Source: Dillenia suffruticosa (Eukaryota > Streptophyta > Magnoliopsida > Dilleniales > Dilleniaceae). From it: a stretch of 64,000 nt of DNA. Shown piece by piece: positions 23,031 through 34,989 of this stretch (the stretch's first letter is position 1; every line of letters starts with the position of its first letter). The DNA is taken from positions 8,432,590-8,496,589 of the forward strand of contig JAVTVX010000011.1 of the NCBI GenBank assembly GCA_033439265.1. Reading direction: 5' to 3'. The notes under the pieces were generated by a model. The model searched no databases, was not told the origin of the DNA, and saw nothing but the letters and a program-made list of their open reading frames with translations. A program made the position numbers and the translations under genes.

Positions 23031-24152
23031 ATGATTTAACATTTCTCACTATATACTAATTGTGATACTTATTGACATATATGACATATGTGCATTGTAT
23101 ATAGTCACAAGTTGATTTCTTGCACTAGTTTGTTGTCATATATTATGTAGTATGTTATGATAAAAGATGTGTCAGGCAGACGTGGTCGACTCTCTCACAT
23201 GAGTGACCACCTCCAGCTCTAAATGTGCGGGGATGAAACAGTTTCTAGTTATAAGAGGCTTTGAGAGTGGTCCTGCTATTATGTTCAGGATGAGGTCATA
23301 TGCGATATGACCTACATGGAAATACCCACATCCATGTTGCCTGTGAGAAGCCAGGTTGAGATCTTAGATATCATCTGCGTCAAGTGATATCATTTTTGAG
23401 ATACTCTCTCTGAGATCTCTGGGGTAAAGTTTTATATAGACTAGGACCTATACCTACACAGTGTTTTCGAAATCTGACATATGACCTTTTGAGAGATGGG
23501 GGAATGATACTGGACACATGTTTCATACCACGTGTGATAAGACGACCAAGGGATAGTGGAAGTTATTATTCAAGATGATAGCATCATTATAATCCCCGTT
23601 CCCACTGTGTGAGACCCATAATCCATTATGTGGAATCTCATGTACCCTTACGACTTTCATCTATATCTTGAGATTTTATTTTGGTATTGCTAGTTTAGCA
23701 TATCACTAAGAAACCATGGTTGATTTGGTTTGGCAGTGTATGTCTAGGAAAGTAGCCAAAATAAGATTGAAAGTTAGTAGTATGAAAGAAAGACCAATCA
23801 GTATTATATCATAGTGTTGTATTTACTGATCGACCTGTTATGTTAATCCATGTTGAGATTCAAACATAATAGTGAATACACAATCGAGCAAATAATTGGG
23901 GATCACTTTCAATGAGTAAAGTGGCTCGATAAATATAATTGCGTTGAGTTTGAGGTACAACGAGTTCTTTTTTATACTAACGATAGATTCTCGATCATTC
24001 TAACAGGTGTATCGAGAAGTCTTTGCTTGCAGGCGTACTCGCCTGTCGCACGACGCCCAATTCTGTATGAAAGTCCAGTATGGTTATGTGAAAGATCGCA
24101 TTAGTTGTGATCTTATGACAGATATAAAATGCCCTCATGTGTAAGTGGAAGA
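23031..24152 (+). other. Non-coding stretch between copia-3 RNase H and its 3' LTR
   Basis: About 1.1 kb with no convincing ORF on either strand, ending in AAGTGGAAGAT before the 3' LTR. It is longer than the short 3' untranslated region of the other copia elements here. I see no additional domain in it. Confidence 0.5.
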
Positions 24153-24424
24153 TGTTGGAAGTTAATGCCCACGTGGGGCATTTCAAATTGTAGAGTTAGT
24201 TTTCCTTTTAAATTACCCCATAACTACCCAAATTCAAAATTTAAGAAAAAAAGCAACTACCCCTAACTCTCTCCCTCTCTCAAGCACACAATAAGAAAAT
24301 ATCATCTTTTTTCTGTAGCAGGGAAGGCACTATGCAATGCATTACCGAAAGAAGAAATATAACTCCCCCCTTGAGTGATCATTCTTCCAAGGACGTGAAC
24401 AATTTCCTTAGTAGTGGGTGTATG
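24153..24424 (+). repeat. 3' LTR of copia-3, first part
   Basis: Matches 17186 to about 17453 of the 5' LTR and stops at GGGTGTATG, where gypsy-2 begins. The last five bases (GTATG, 24420-24424) are the gypsy-2 target duplication. Confidence 0.88.
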
Positions 24425-26762
24425 TGTAACACCGACATTGCGGTGTCTATAATATTGTATCATTTTTGAAATATATATATATAAATAAGATATTCTTCAA
24501 TTTAATTATATAGAGAGAAATTTTATTTATTTAAATTGATTTTTGATTTTGATGTATTTAAATTAAATTTTTTGTATAATTTAATTTGTCGAATTTGCGA
24601 ATCTAAATAAACCCCGTTTTTATAAAAAAATTTAAATATTAGTGAAGTGTGGGTGTCAAGACATATATATATATACATAAATACAAACTAAAAACAAAAA
24701 AAAACAGAGAGACAGAAGAGATGCTGCGTTTTGGAGTGAAACGCAGCACCTCCCCCCTCTTTTCCCAATTAGGGTTGGAAACCTTAATTATATTTCCCTC
24801 TCTCTCTCTCTCTCTTCCTCCTCTCTCTCCCCGACTCTTCACCTTGCCGCGGCTACCTCTTCCTCCGCCACGATCGGTCGCTTAACCCGCCACCTCTCTC
24901 CACCGCGAGCAACCGTACCCAGCCACCGTCGTTGCGCCACTCTCCCTCCGTCTTCTCTCTCTACCTCACTCACGGTCTCCCTCTCACTGTAGCTCGGCCT
25001 CTCTCTCTTCGGCTTGCCCTCCACCGCGATCCGCCACCCTCAGCCAATCTCTCTCCGCGAGCTCGATCCTCCTCTGCTCGAGCGCGCCATAGCGCGATCT
25101 CCCCCGCTCGAGCGCGCCACAGCACGATCTCCCCTGCGCTACCGCGCCACAGTGCGATCTCCCCCGCGCGAGCACACCACAGCGCAATCTCCCCCGCGCG
25201 AGCACGCTACAGCGTTCCCCCTCTCGCGAGCTCTCCGGCGCGCGACTGCCCGCAGAAGCCACAGTGCACGACTACAGCGGTTCCCTCTCCCTCCGGCGCG
25301 TGCCAGCTCCGTAACAACGCGCCAGCCCATGAGAGCAACTGCTCGCGAGGGCGCGGCCTTCTCCCGAGCGGGCCACAGTGCGACAGAGCGAGCAATAGCA
25401 CAACAGAGGGCGCAACAGCGCGCAACTGCTGTCCTAGCCTGTAGGCTTGCAAGCCCGTAGGCCCGCCAGCCCACTGTAGCCTGCAAGCCAAACGAACCCG
25501 CGAGCCCACTATAGCCCGTGAGCCCGCGATGGCCCATGAGCCCGCGAGCCCGCGAGCCCACGAACCTCGACGCAGGTAACTGATTTAGGGTTTTGATCAT
25601 GATCTAAGTGTTTATGACCTAACTAATAAATCTTGTCTTGATAGGGAGTATTGTAGATTATGGAGTGATCGATAAGACATTCGGATGAAGGTCTACGCTC
25701 CGAGAATACCCTAGGTGAAAAAAAATTTCTTATCCATTCGATTTATTTGAATAAATGTTGGGGTTAAGTTTAGAAATAAGGAGAAATGGTTGGCGTGCAA
25801 GCGCTGCGCGCCCTGGGTGTTTCGCAAGGGCGCTGCGCGCCCTGCACATGGGCGCTGCTTGCTGTACAGAGGAGTGCTGGGCTGTGGCTCTGCTGGCTCT
25901 TGGGTGCGAGCGAGAGATTGGATTGGTGTGAGCCCTGTGCAAGATTGGTTGAGTACCAACACTTGAGTCTTATAGACATGTTGTATGCATGAACAAAATA
26001 TGAGGAATTAAGGTAGCGTTCTATAGGATTCGAACTACCTAATTTGCATACGTGTCTTAGAAATGAAAGCCTATTTCCTATAACTGCGTAGGTTTGAAAC
26101 TTGTTGATTTTATATATATATACATTCATAGGTGTTGGGTGCCTTGATTTAGAGGAACACATTTCTTCGTTTGTGGTATTATTGGGGAGTGCGCTACCCT
26201 CCCCCAGACTATGAGTGAGATTTATTTCAATATTTTTGTTTAATATATAAACCCTATTTTACAACATTTTTATAAATGAGCATGATTTGTCGTGTGCTTG
26301 AAATATTTTGACTGGTTTTGGAATTAACTTTTTGTGAATTGATGGAGTGTCCAAAAATTGGGTTGAATTATGAAATTGTACATTCATATGGTTGAAATGT
26401 ATAATGTGTCATTTTACGCTCTATATTGCATTTGGTTTGTGAACCTGATTACGATATATTCTTGATACGATATATTCTTGATACGATATTGATTTTGGTC
26501 TTGAGGGCTTTGGTATGTATTGTTCTGTAGCTACGAAGGACACCGTGAGAGGCGCTCAGGTGGCGTCCGGATACGCGTAGACCTGGGGTATCCCACGAGT
26601 TGTCTTGATTTTATTAACGACACAATACTAGCCAAGTTAAACCCAAAAAGGGGAAGGATTTGGATACTCTCTTCAAATCTAGCACCTGGATGAGGTACGT
26701 CACCAACACCGGGGTAGTGAGCACTTTAAATAAATTTATAATAACACCCCCGGTGCCCCTGG
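24425..26762 (+). repeat. 5' LTR of gypsy-2, truncated at its 3' side
   Basis: Aligns to 29142 to about 31475. It contains a palindrome TGCTGCGTTT...AAACGCAGCA (24722-24747), a CT-rich tract (24798-24830), a GC-rich block with about five copies of a 27-28-bp unit built on GCGCGCCACAGCGCGATCTCCCC (about 25078-25216) and repeats of GCCCGCGAGCCC (25440-25570). The ORFs of 100-170 codons across the GC-rich block are open in several frames on both strands and are not genes. Confidence 0.85.
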
Positions 26763-29093
26763 TGTATTCACAGAGTGACAAGGATCATGTTCAACATCTT
26801 CGCACCGTTTTACAGATCCTCCACGATGAGCAGTTGTATGCCAAATTCACAAAATGTGAATTTTGGTTAAAACAGGTTGGATTTTTGGGGCATGTCGCTT
26901 CTGCAGAGGGAATTTTTGTCGATCCGCAGAAGGCCAATGCCATTATGAGATTGGAGCAGTTGCAGATAGTGACTGAGATCAGGAGTTTTCTTGGTCTGGC
27001 CGAGTATTACCACAGATTTGTTGAGCAGTTTTCCCGGATAGCTGCACCATTATCTAGATTGACGTGAAAGGATTGACGTGAAAGGGTGTTAAGTTTGTAT
27101 GGGATAACCGTTGCGATGCGAGTTTTTAGGAGCTCAAACAACGGTTGAATACAGCTCCGATTTTGGTGCTTCCCACTAGCAGTCGGGAGTACACAATGTA
27201 CAGTGATACTAGCCGACAAGAGTTGGGTTGTGTTTTGATGCAAAATGGTCGAGTGATCGCCTATGTTTCTAGACAGTTGAAGAAACATGAGGTGAATTAT
27301 CCAACACACGATCTGGAGCTTGCGCCATAGTCTTCGCATTGAAGATATGGCGCCATTACTTGTACGGGATGACTTGCCGGGTATATATGGATCATAAAAG
27401 TCTGAAGTATTTATTTACCTAGTGAGAACTTAACCTGAGACAGAGGAAATGGTTTGAACTTATCAAAAATTATGATCTTATCATTGATTATCATCTGGGC
27501 AAGGCCAATATGGTTGCTGATGCCTTGAGCCGGAAATCAAATTCATTGTCTTAGGAGAACGATACGGCATACCTCACTTGTTTGATAGGACTCCAAGATT
27601 TGGGAATCAGATTGGCTAGTGATGATCAGGACAATCTGCTAGCCAGGTTTGAGGTCAGGCCGATGCTGTTGGACCATATTAAAGAGCTTCAGGGCACTGA
27701 TACCGATCTCCAGGCTCTTATTGAGAAAGCCCGCAGAGGTGATATAGATGATTTCAAAGTTCGTAGTGATGAACTTCTGACTTATCGAGATAGAGTGGCT
27801 ATACCCGCCGATGAGAATCTTTGCAGGTTCATATTAGAGGGGGCATACTCCTCGGCCTATGCCTTACACTCGGGTAGTACAAAGATGTATCGAACTATTC
27901 AGGGCAGCTATTGGTGGCCAGATATGAAGAGAGATATTACGAAGTTTGTAACTAGATGTTTAGTCTGTCAGCAGGTGAAGGCTGAGCATCAGAGGCCAGC
28001 GACTATAGCCTCTTCCCATTCCCGTATGGAAGTGGGAACATGTGACTATGGACTTTTTTATGGGATTGCCACAGACTCAGACCAGATATGATGTCATTTG
28101 GGTGATAGTCGATCGACTCACCAAGTCCGCCCATTTCATCCCGATGTGCAGCGACTCTCTATTGGAGACATTGGCACGTCTGTATATTGACGAAATAGTC
28201 AGACTGCATGGAGTTCCTGTATCCATAGTCTCAGATAGAGATCCGAGATTCACTTCTCGGTTTTGGCCCAAGCTGCAGGAAGATTTGGGCACGCGGCTCA
28301 GTTTTAGCATATCATATCACCTACAGACAGATGGTCAATCGGAGAAGACCATTCAGACACTTAAGGATTTGCTTCAGGCTTGTGTTATGGATTTTTGGGG
28401 TAGTTGGGATAGGTATTTAACACTGGTGGAGTTTGTATATAATAATAACTATCAGGCCAGCATCGGTATGCCACCCTATGAGGTACTCTACGGCAGGAAG
28501 TGTCGCACCCCATTGTGCTGGGATGAGATAGGCGAGAAACACCTTACCAATGTTGAGTTAGTCGAGGAAACTAAGGAAAAGGTTAGGATGATCTACGAAC
28601 GGTCGAAAGCTGCCCAAAACAGACAGAGAGCGAGCATTTGCTGATTGGAGACGCCGGCCTTTAGAGTTTGAGGTGGGTGATATGGTGTTTTTGAGGATTT
28701 CTCCCATGAGGGGACTCATTCGACATCGACAGCGGGGCAAATTGAGCCCCAGATACATTGGTCCGTTTCGTATCCTCAGTAAGGTTGGGAGCGTGGCATA
28801 CAGAAGAGCTATTAGGTGAGTTATCTCGGATCCATGATGTCTTCCATGTATCAGTATTGAGGAAGTACATCACAGATCCTTCGCATATTTTAGAGCCTCT
28901 ACTTGTTGAGTTACGAGAGGATCTCAGTCTTCCAGTTCAGTCCGAGACTATTCTAGATCAGCAGGTCAGGAAGTTGGGGAGGAAGAAAGTCTCGTTGGTT
29001 AGAGTCTTGTGGAGGAGTGACCAGGTCGAGGAGGAGACTTGGGAGCCAGAGGAGGCTATGAGAAGACAGCACCACCATTTGTTTGTTTTTTAG
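26753..29093 (+). pseudogene. gypsy-2 pol remnant (half RT, RNase H, integrase, chromodomain)
   Basis: RT begins abruptly after the YVDD site ([13 protein letters not shown]) and runs to about 27066. RNase H 27120-27535 ([19 protein letters not shown]; one TAG after YLFT). Integrase zinc region 27582-28010 (RCLVCQQVKAEHQ), integrase core 28042-28640 (WVIVDRLTKSAHFIP, VSDRDPRFTSRFW, YHLQTDGQSEKT), GPY-type region to 28800, chromodomain 28860-29093 (VLWRSDQVEEETWEPEEAMR). Frames change near 27066, 28035, 28641 and 28800. Integrase is fairly well preserved compared with the other gypsy element, so gypsy-2 is younger. Confidence 0.9.
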
Positions 29094-29141
29094 TCCTCTT
29101 TTAGTTTCAAGGACAAAACTTGTTTTTAAGGGGTTAGAAAA

Positions 29142-32100
29142 TATAACACTAACACTGCAGTGTCTGTAATATTGTACCATTTTCGAAATATATATATATA
29201 TAAATAAGATATTCTTCAATTTAATTATACAGAGAGAAATTTTATTTATTTAAATTGATTTTTGATTTTAGGGTATTTAAATTAAATTTTTTGTATATTT
29301 TAATTTACCAAATCTACGAATCGAAATAAACCTCATTTTTACAAAAAATTTAAATTTTAGTGAGGTGTGGGTGTGAAGACATATATATATATATAAATAT
29401 ATATAAATGCAAACTAAAAACAAAAAAACCAAAGAGAGAGAGGAGATGCTGCGTTTTTGAGTGAAACGCAGCACCTCCCCCCTTTTTTCCCAATTAGGGT
29501 TGGAAACCCTAATTTTATTTCCCTCTTTCTCTCTCTCTCTTCCTCTTTCTCATTCTCCCTGACTCTTCACCTTCCCGAGGCTGCCTTCTTCCTCCGCCGC
29601 GATCGGTCACTTGCCCAGCCACCTCTCTCCACCGCGAGCAACCACACCCAACCACCGTCGTCGTGCCACTCTCCCACTGTCTTCTCTCTCTACCTCACTC
29701 ACGGTCTCCCTCTCATTCTCGCTCATTCTCTCTCTCTTCGGAATGCCCTCCACCGCGATCCGCCACCCTCCACCCTGATCCGCTACCCTCCGCCGCTCTC
29801 TCTCCGCGAGCGCGATCCACCCCTGCATGAGCGCGCGACAGCGCGATCTCCCCTGCACAAACGCGCCACAGTGCTATCTCCCTCGCGCGAGCACACCACA
29901 ACACCCGACCTCTCGCGAGCGTGCCAGCGCACGACCTCTCGCGAGCACCCCAGCGTGCGACTGCCTGCAGAAGCCATAGCGCGCGACTGTAGCGGTTCCC
30001 TCTCCCTCCAACTCGCGCCAGCAACCCCAGCCCGCAAGCGCTCCAGACCGCGAGCACGCCAGCCCGGGAGCGCGAGGCCTTCTCCCAAGGGTGCCACAGC
30101 ACAACAGAGCACGCGACTGCTATCCCAGCCCACAAGCCCGCAAGCCTGCGAACCCGCGAGCCCACTGTAGCCCGTGAGCCCGCGACGGCCCGTGAGACCG
30201 CGAGCTAACGAACCTCTACACAGGTAACTGACTTAGGGTTTTGATCCTGATCTAGATATTCATGACCTAACTAATAAATCTTCTCTTGATAGGGAGTATT
30301 GTAAACTATGGAGTGATCGAGGAGACATTCGGATGAATGTTTGCGCTCCGAACCCAAGGTGAAAAAAAATTTTTTACCCATTTGATTTATTTGAATGAAT
30401 GTTAGGGTTAAGTTTAGAAATGAGGAGAAATGGTTGGCGTGCAAACACTACGCGCCCTGCACATGGACACTACACGCCCTGCACATGGGCGCTGCGCGCC
30501 CTGCACATGGGCGCTGCGCGCCCTGCACATGGACCCTACACATGGGCACTGCGCGCCCTGCACATGAGCGCTGCGTGCCCTGCACATGAGTGTTGTGCGC
30601 CCTGCACATGGGCACTGCTCGCCCTGCACATGGCGCTACACGCTACATAGAGGAGCGCTAGGCTGTGGCCCTGCTGGCCCTTGGGTGTAAGCGAGAGATT
30701 GGGTTGGTGTGAGCCTTGTACGAGATTGGTTGAGTACTAATACTTGAATCTTGTAGACATGTTGTATGCATAAACAAAATATGAGGAATTAGGGTAGGAT
30801 TCTAAAGGATTCGAACTATCTGATTTATATACGTGCATTAGAAGTGATAGCCTATTTCCTATAACTGCATAGATTTGAAACTTGTTAATTTTTTATATAT
30901 ATATACATTCATTGGTGTTGGGTGTCTTAATTTAGAGGAACACTTTTCTTCGTTTCGTGGTATTATTGGGGAGTGTGCTACCATCCCCCATACTATGAGT
31001 GAAATTTATTTCAATACTTTTATTTAATATGTAAACCCTATTTTACAACATTTTGATAATGAGTATGATTTGTCGTGTGTTTGAAATGTTTTGACTGGTT
31101 TTGGAACTGACTTTTTGTAAACTGATGGAGTGTCCAAAAATTGGGTTGAATTATGAAATTATGCATCCATATGGTTGAAATGTATGATATGTCATTTTAC
31201 GCTATATATTGTATTTGGTTTATAAACCTGATTACGACACATTTTTATACGAATGACACCGTGAGAGGCGCTTAGGTGGCGTCTGGATATGCCTAGACCT
31301 AGGGTATCCCATGAGTTTTCTTGATTTTATTAACGACGCGGTACTAGTCAGGTTGAACCCGAAAAGGGGGAGGATTTGGATACTCTCTCCAAGTCTAGCA
31401 CCTGGACGAGATCCGTCACCAACGTCGGGGTAGAGAGCACTTTAAATAAATTTGCATAAAACACCCCCGGTGCGCCTGTCATAAGTTGAGATAGACCTCT
31501 GCCAGAACACTTTCGGCTGACAGCTCTATGATTTTAAATGACAGTGCTTTTGATGCATATTTGACTTGATAATGCGTGCAAATGATATATTATTGAAATG
31601 AAAAGTATGATGATTTGAAGTATGATTTGTATACTTACGCTTTGACATTCCAGTTTCACAATTCTTATTGGACGATTGTATTGACCCACTAACTCACTAA
31701 GTATTCTTTCCCTGAGTACTCACCCCTCATTTCCCTTCTTATTTCAAAGATAGTATTTAGCAATAAGCGTTACTTTTAGGATACTTAGTATCATTGGGAG
31801 ATCTGGTCTGGATTTGAGGAGTTATTGTATATTTTCGCTACAATTTCATGAGTTAAAAATTGTATTGATGATATATATGTATTTTGAAATCTATAGATGA
31901 CCATTGTATAATTCTGGAATGATTATACAAATATAGATATTTAAATTATGGAACCCTCATGTCACTGCATAACACTTGTATTAAGACAATTTTTATTCAT
32001 TATGTATGTTACTTGGAAATATGTAATGTCCTAAAAGTATACTTTAAGACCGCTCGGTGCTACCTCTAAATCACAAAAGCGGCAACTGGCGGCTGTTCAT

Positions 32101-32385
32101 GACTTTGATGGGGGCATGGCAGTAGAGGTCTGTAGTTATGACTGTGAAAATTCATTTTGTTAGCCTTGCGTTGTCCTGAATTGTGCGGTATGGATGTGTT
32201 AGTCTGATATTGAGATTTGATTTATGTATTGTGAGGCCGGGTTAGCCATATTGTACAGGTAGCAGGTTGATTGCTACATGGAAGACCTCCGATATGCGGA
32301 GAGATTCTATCCGATTTTCTATAAAAATACAGTCGGCATTCAGGATAACGAGCGGTTGCTCACGATCTCGGTTCGGGGAGTGACA
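29142..32385 (+). repeat. 3' LTR of gypsy-2
   Basis: 3244 bp; starts TATAACACT (TG mutated to TA) after the purine tract AAGGGG (29129-29134), and ends GGGGAGTGACA. Holds the same CT-rich and GC-rich blocks as the 5' copy, plus an expanded 22-bp minisatellite. Confidence 0.88.
30446..30650 (+). repeat. 22-bp minisatellite in gypsy-2 3' LTR
   Basis: About eight to nine imperfect copies of GCGCCCTGCACATGGGCGCT and relatives in tandem. The matching place in the 5' LTR (25799-25860) has only about two copies, so the array expanded after insertion or differed between the two LTRs. ORFs over it are artefacts of the repeat. Confidence 0.85.
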
Positions 32386-32680
32386 GTACGTGCCTTTTTT
32401 TTTAAGGGATGCAATTTTCTATAGAAAATATTTGAGGGCTTGAGAAATTTTTCAGTTGGAAAATTTCTCTCGTTATTGGATTTATCGGACATAGGGTTGA
32501 GACGTTGTGAATAATGATAGTGGTTTGTTTCGTAATCATCATCCCGATCGAACGATCCGTATGAGAAATTGCACGATTTAGATTGATTTATCGGAGCGCT
32601 ACATATCGAAGTATTTATCCGTAAATTCTGAAACTTTTATTTAATACGGTTCCGCATACACATATAATGTAATAAATCCT

Positions 32681-32682
<2 letters not shown>
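32386..32682 (+). repeat. 3' LTR of copia-3, second part
   Basis: Starts with the gypsy-2 target duplication GTACG and continues the copia-3 LTR (TGCCTTTTTTTTTAAGGGAT onward) to AATAAATCCTTC. It carries a small insertion near 32518 relative to the 5' LTR (GATAGTGGTTTGTTTCGTAATC versus TCATTTCGTGATC). Confidence 0.88.

Positions 32683-32774
<92 letters not shown>
32683..32774 (+). repeat. (GT)46 microsatellite at the LTR end
   Basis: 92 bp of uninterrupted GT, starting exactly where the copia-3 LTR should end (CCTTC followed by A in the 5' copy) and running into TATGATGCAC. Confidence 0.97.
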
Positions 32775-32777
<3 letters not shown>

Positions 32778-34373
32778 ATGCACTAAGAAAATAATTAGAA
32801 AGAGCAACATATTTTCAGATTCTCTTATGTCTCTTATTCCCACTTTGCTTCCCTGCTCCAACATATTCTTTGACCACTTTGCCCACTCCCTAGAACATCA
32901 CCATAGTAACACCTCAAATAACATATCAATCTCCTTTTGAGAACTTGAAGTTTGGTCATCTCATTACCAGTGTTATGCACTAGAATTGTGCTACTCAACC
33001 TTGAGTAGCCTAAAAATCTCTTTACAAAAATGTTGGAGGACCATTACGGTTTTTACGACTTCGGATCGATGCCTATTTTTCAGAGATCTTCTTCAACAAG
33101 TTATTCTGTCAAACCTTTTGCCCCTGTTGTGTAAGGGACGTACCGTCTAGAGTTCGCACTCTTACCTTATCGACTCGTGAACTAGTAAGCAACTTTTAGA
33201 AACTACGAGCTGCTCTCCTGAAGATTTCTTTATCTTCAATACCCCAAAATATGGTCATGTGTGTTTCACTTGTACAGTAGAAAAAGTGACTATGGTGAAA
33301 CTGCACCAAGGAGAACAAAGTCTGGTTGGAGCTGGTCTTTATCAGCTAGAAATGCTGGTTGGAGGCCAGCTGAGGTCGAAACAATCAAGCGTCAATTCCT
33401 AGTGCATGGCATGTCAATTTGGTGTGATGCAAAGCATCCCACAAAAAAAAATTAAAAATTAAAAAATTAAAAAATGCAAAGCATCCCACGCCCGTATACA
33501 CCATTTCAGGCACTCAAGTCTAGACAACCTGTGGAGAAAGATGTAGGAAAGCTGAGAGCAATCAAATTTGAAAGTGCCTCTTCAGGTTTGGGGCTTTCCA
33601 AACCCAATAGAGACAAATAAGAAATTCCAATCCTGGTGAGGTAAATTTATTATGAAAGTTTTCCCTACGGACTTGGGACTTATCCAAACATAAAACGTCA
33701 AAAAACCCTCTTCCTAAGGAAATTAAGATTTGTTCATCCTAGACGTTCTGCCCCACCAAAGACAACTAAAGATCAACCAACCAAAGCTCCTCGTGCTCCA
33801 CCTAGCTGAGGTACCCCTATTTACCTTTTTTAAGTTGTAATCTCCTTCGAAACTAATCACTTTCATGTCATGCAGACCCATCGGCTAGCCCTGTGATAGA
33901 TGTTGAATCATACCATCCTTTGCAAGGCAGCACAACAACAGGCATTATCAGATAAAAGACTGCAAGAAAAGCCCCAACCATGGCCCCTGCCGTCATTGCC
34001 CAGCAAAGGCTGGAGGCCTTAAAATCCAGAAAATCCAGGACAGACCCGAAGGTAAGGTTGACTTAAATCTTATCTTCTTCACCATTAACCCATCTAACAC
34101 CCACTTCTTTTCCTTCCTGACAGAAAACCACAACCAGATCTCTGGTCCCTGACCCTCCCTTCATCATCTTCTTCATATATATCTAAGCGAGACAACACCC
34201 CCAAAGGTGAACCTCCTTTCAAAAAAGTCTCCATTTTGTTCACAAAAACAGCTGTTGCCCAATCAACTCAAGCGCCTTCTACGTCATCAAATCAAAAGGA
34301 AGCTGACCCTCCTGAAGTGCCCTCAGCACATGAATCTTGCAACCAGCATTGGTCAGCTGATATCCTCTCCCTA
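32775..34373. other. Unassigned region with possible exon-like fragments
   Basis: No known TE domain recognised. Short open stretches are separated by possible splice signals on the plus strand: an exon-like piece ending near 33810, CATGCAG at about 33871-33877, GACCCGAAG followed by GTAAGG near 34052, and TTCCTGACAG near 34120, then a 100-codon Ser/Pro/Lys-rich open frame (34207-34370) cut off by the copia-4 LTR. A duplicated GCAAAGCATCCCAC flanks an A-rich stretch at 33430-33490. This may be the wreck of a cellular gene or of an unrecognised element. Confidence 0.25.
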
Positions 34374-34743
34374 TGTTGAAAATAAGCATGACAAGATCAA
34401 CAACCCTTCTTCAAATAAATCAAGATCTTTCGTCCATCACCAAAACCCAAATGGTGAAACTGTTCTACCCAATGAACTGCACAAGCAGGCCCAAAGAAAG
34501 GCCTTATTATGAACCAAGAAGGGAGGACCCAAGCCCTCCCCCAACAGCTAGTAAACTAGCTATTGGAGGACCACTATCTTTCTCTTTTAAGTTCTCTTTT
34601 TCTCTTATAAATAGCTAAGAGCATTGCCTTTGTATCTTATGAAAAATGCTTCTATGATTTTGTACAAATAGTCCTTCAATAATCAATGAAATTCTGATTT
34701 TATTTTTGAGTTATTTTTAATTTTCTTGTTTCAAATTTCAACA
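34374..34743 (+). repeat. 5' LTR of copia-4
   Basis: 370 bp. TATA-like CTTATAAATAGC near 34609. The palindromic motif upstream is degraded here (CCAACAGCTAGTAAACTAGCTATTGG near 34543-34568, with AACAG replacing AACGG). Confidence 0.88.
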
Positions 34744-34989
34744 TTGTATCAAAGTGGGTGAGCTCTTCATCTCTCAACTTCAAAAATCACCCTAAATGGG
34801 TTGATCTTCTTCAAAAATTATTGAACTTATGTGAATCATTGAACTCCTTGTCAAATGAGCATAGTGAAACATCAAATTTCAGGAATCATTGAGCTTCATC
34901 ATTCAAGCTTTACCATCCTATCCTTAGATAAAGGCTCTTGTTCAGAACACAAAGGCATCCCAAATAGTGAAAAAACAATATCAACAAAG

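Larger units (their letters stand above)
24425..32385 (+). mobile_element. Long-LTR Ty3/gypsy chromodomain element (gypsy-2), 5' half deleted
   Basis: Starts TGTAACACC and ends GTGACA, with flanking 5-mers GTATG (24420-24424) and GTACG (32386-32390); the copia-3 5' LTR reads GTACA here. The 3' LTR is 29142-32385 (3244 bp). The 5' copy matches it from 24425 to about 26762 and is then fused directly to the middle of RT, so roughly 0.9 kb of LTR plus the primer-binding site, gag, protease and the N-terminal half of RT are gone. The remaining pol has RNase H, integrase and a chromodomain, as in Del/Tekay-type chromoviruses. Long GC-rich LTRs fit that group. Confidence 0.9.
17186..32682 (+). mobile_element. 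Decayed Ty1/copia element (copia-3), its 3' LTR split by gypsy-2
   Basis: 5' LTR 17186-17736, initiator tRNA-Met primer-binding site at 17738-17749, internal region to 24152, 3' LTR as 24153-24424 plus 32386-32682. The two 3' LTR halves join to give the same order as the 5' LTR, including TTAAGGGATGCAATTTTC and the end AATAAATCCTTC. The preceding AAGTGGAAGAT works as polypurine tract. The first base pair of the 5' LTR reads TA in place of TG. A clear target duplication was not found because the 3' end has become a (GT)n tract. Confidence 0.9.

Noticed and set aside
24932..25600. Overlapping 92-170-codon ORFs on both strands
   Set aside because: They lie in a GC-rich tandem repeat of the gypsy-2 LTR that is open in almost every frame. 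Low-complexity Arg/Ser/Ala products, no domain.
29457..30170. 237-codon plus-strand ORF and overlapping minus-strand ORFs
   Set aside because: Same GC-rich LTR block in the 3' copy. The two LTR copies do not conserve the reading frame.
30395..30650. Cys/Ala/Pro-rich ORFs repeating a short peptide
   Set aside because: Translation of the 22-bp minisatellite, open in several frames.
32637..32864. His-Thr repeat ORF
   Set aside because: Product of the (GT)46 microsatellite.
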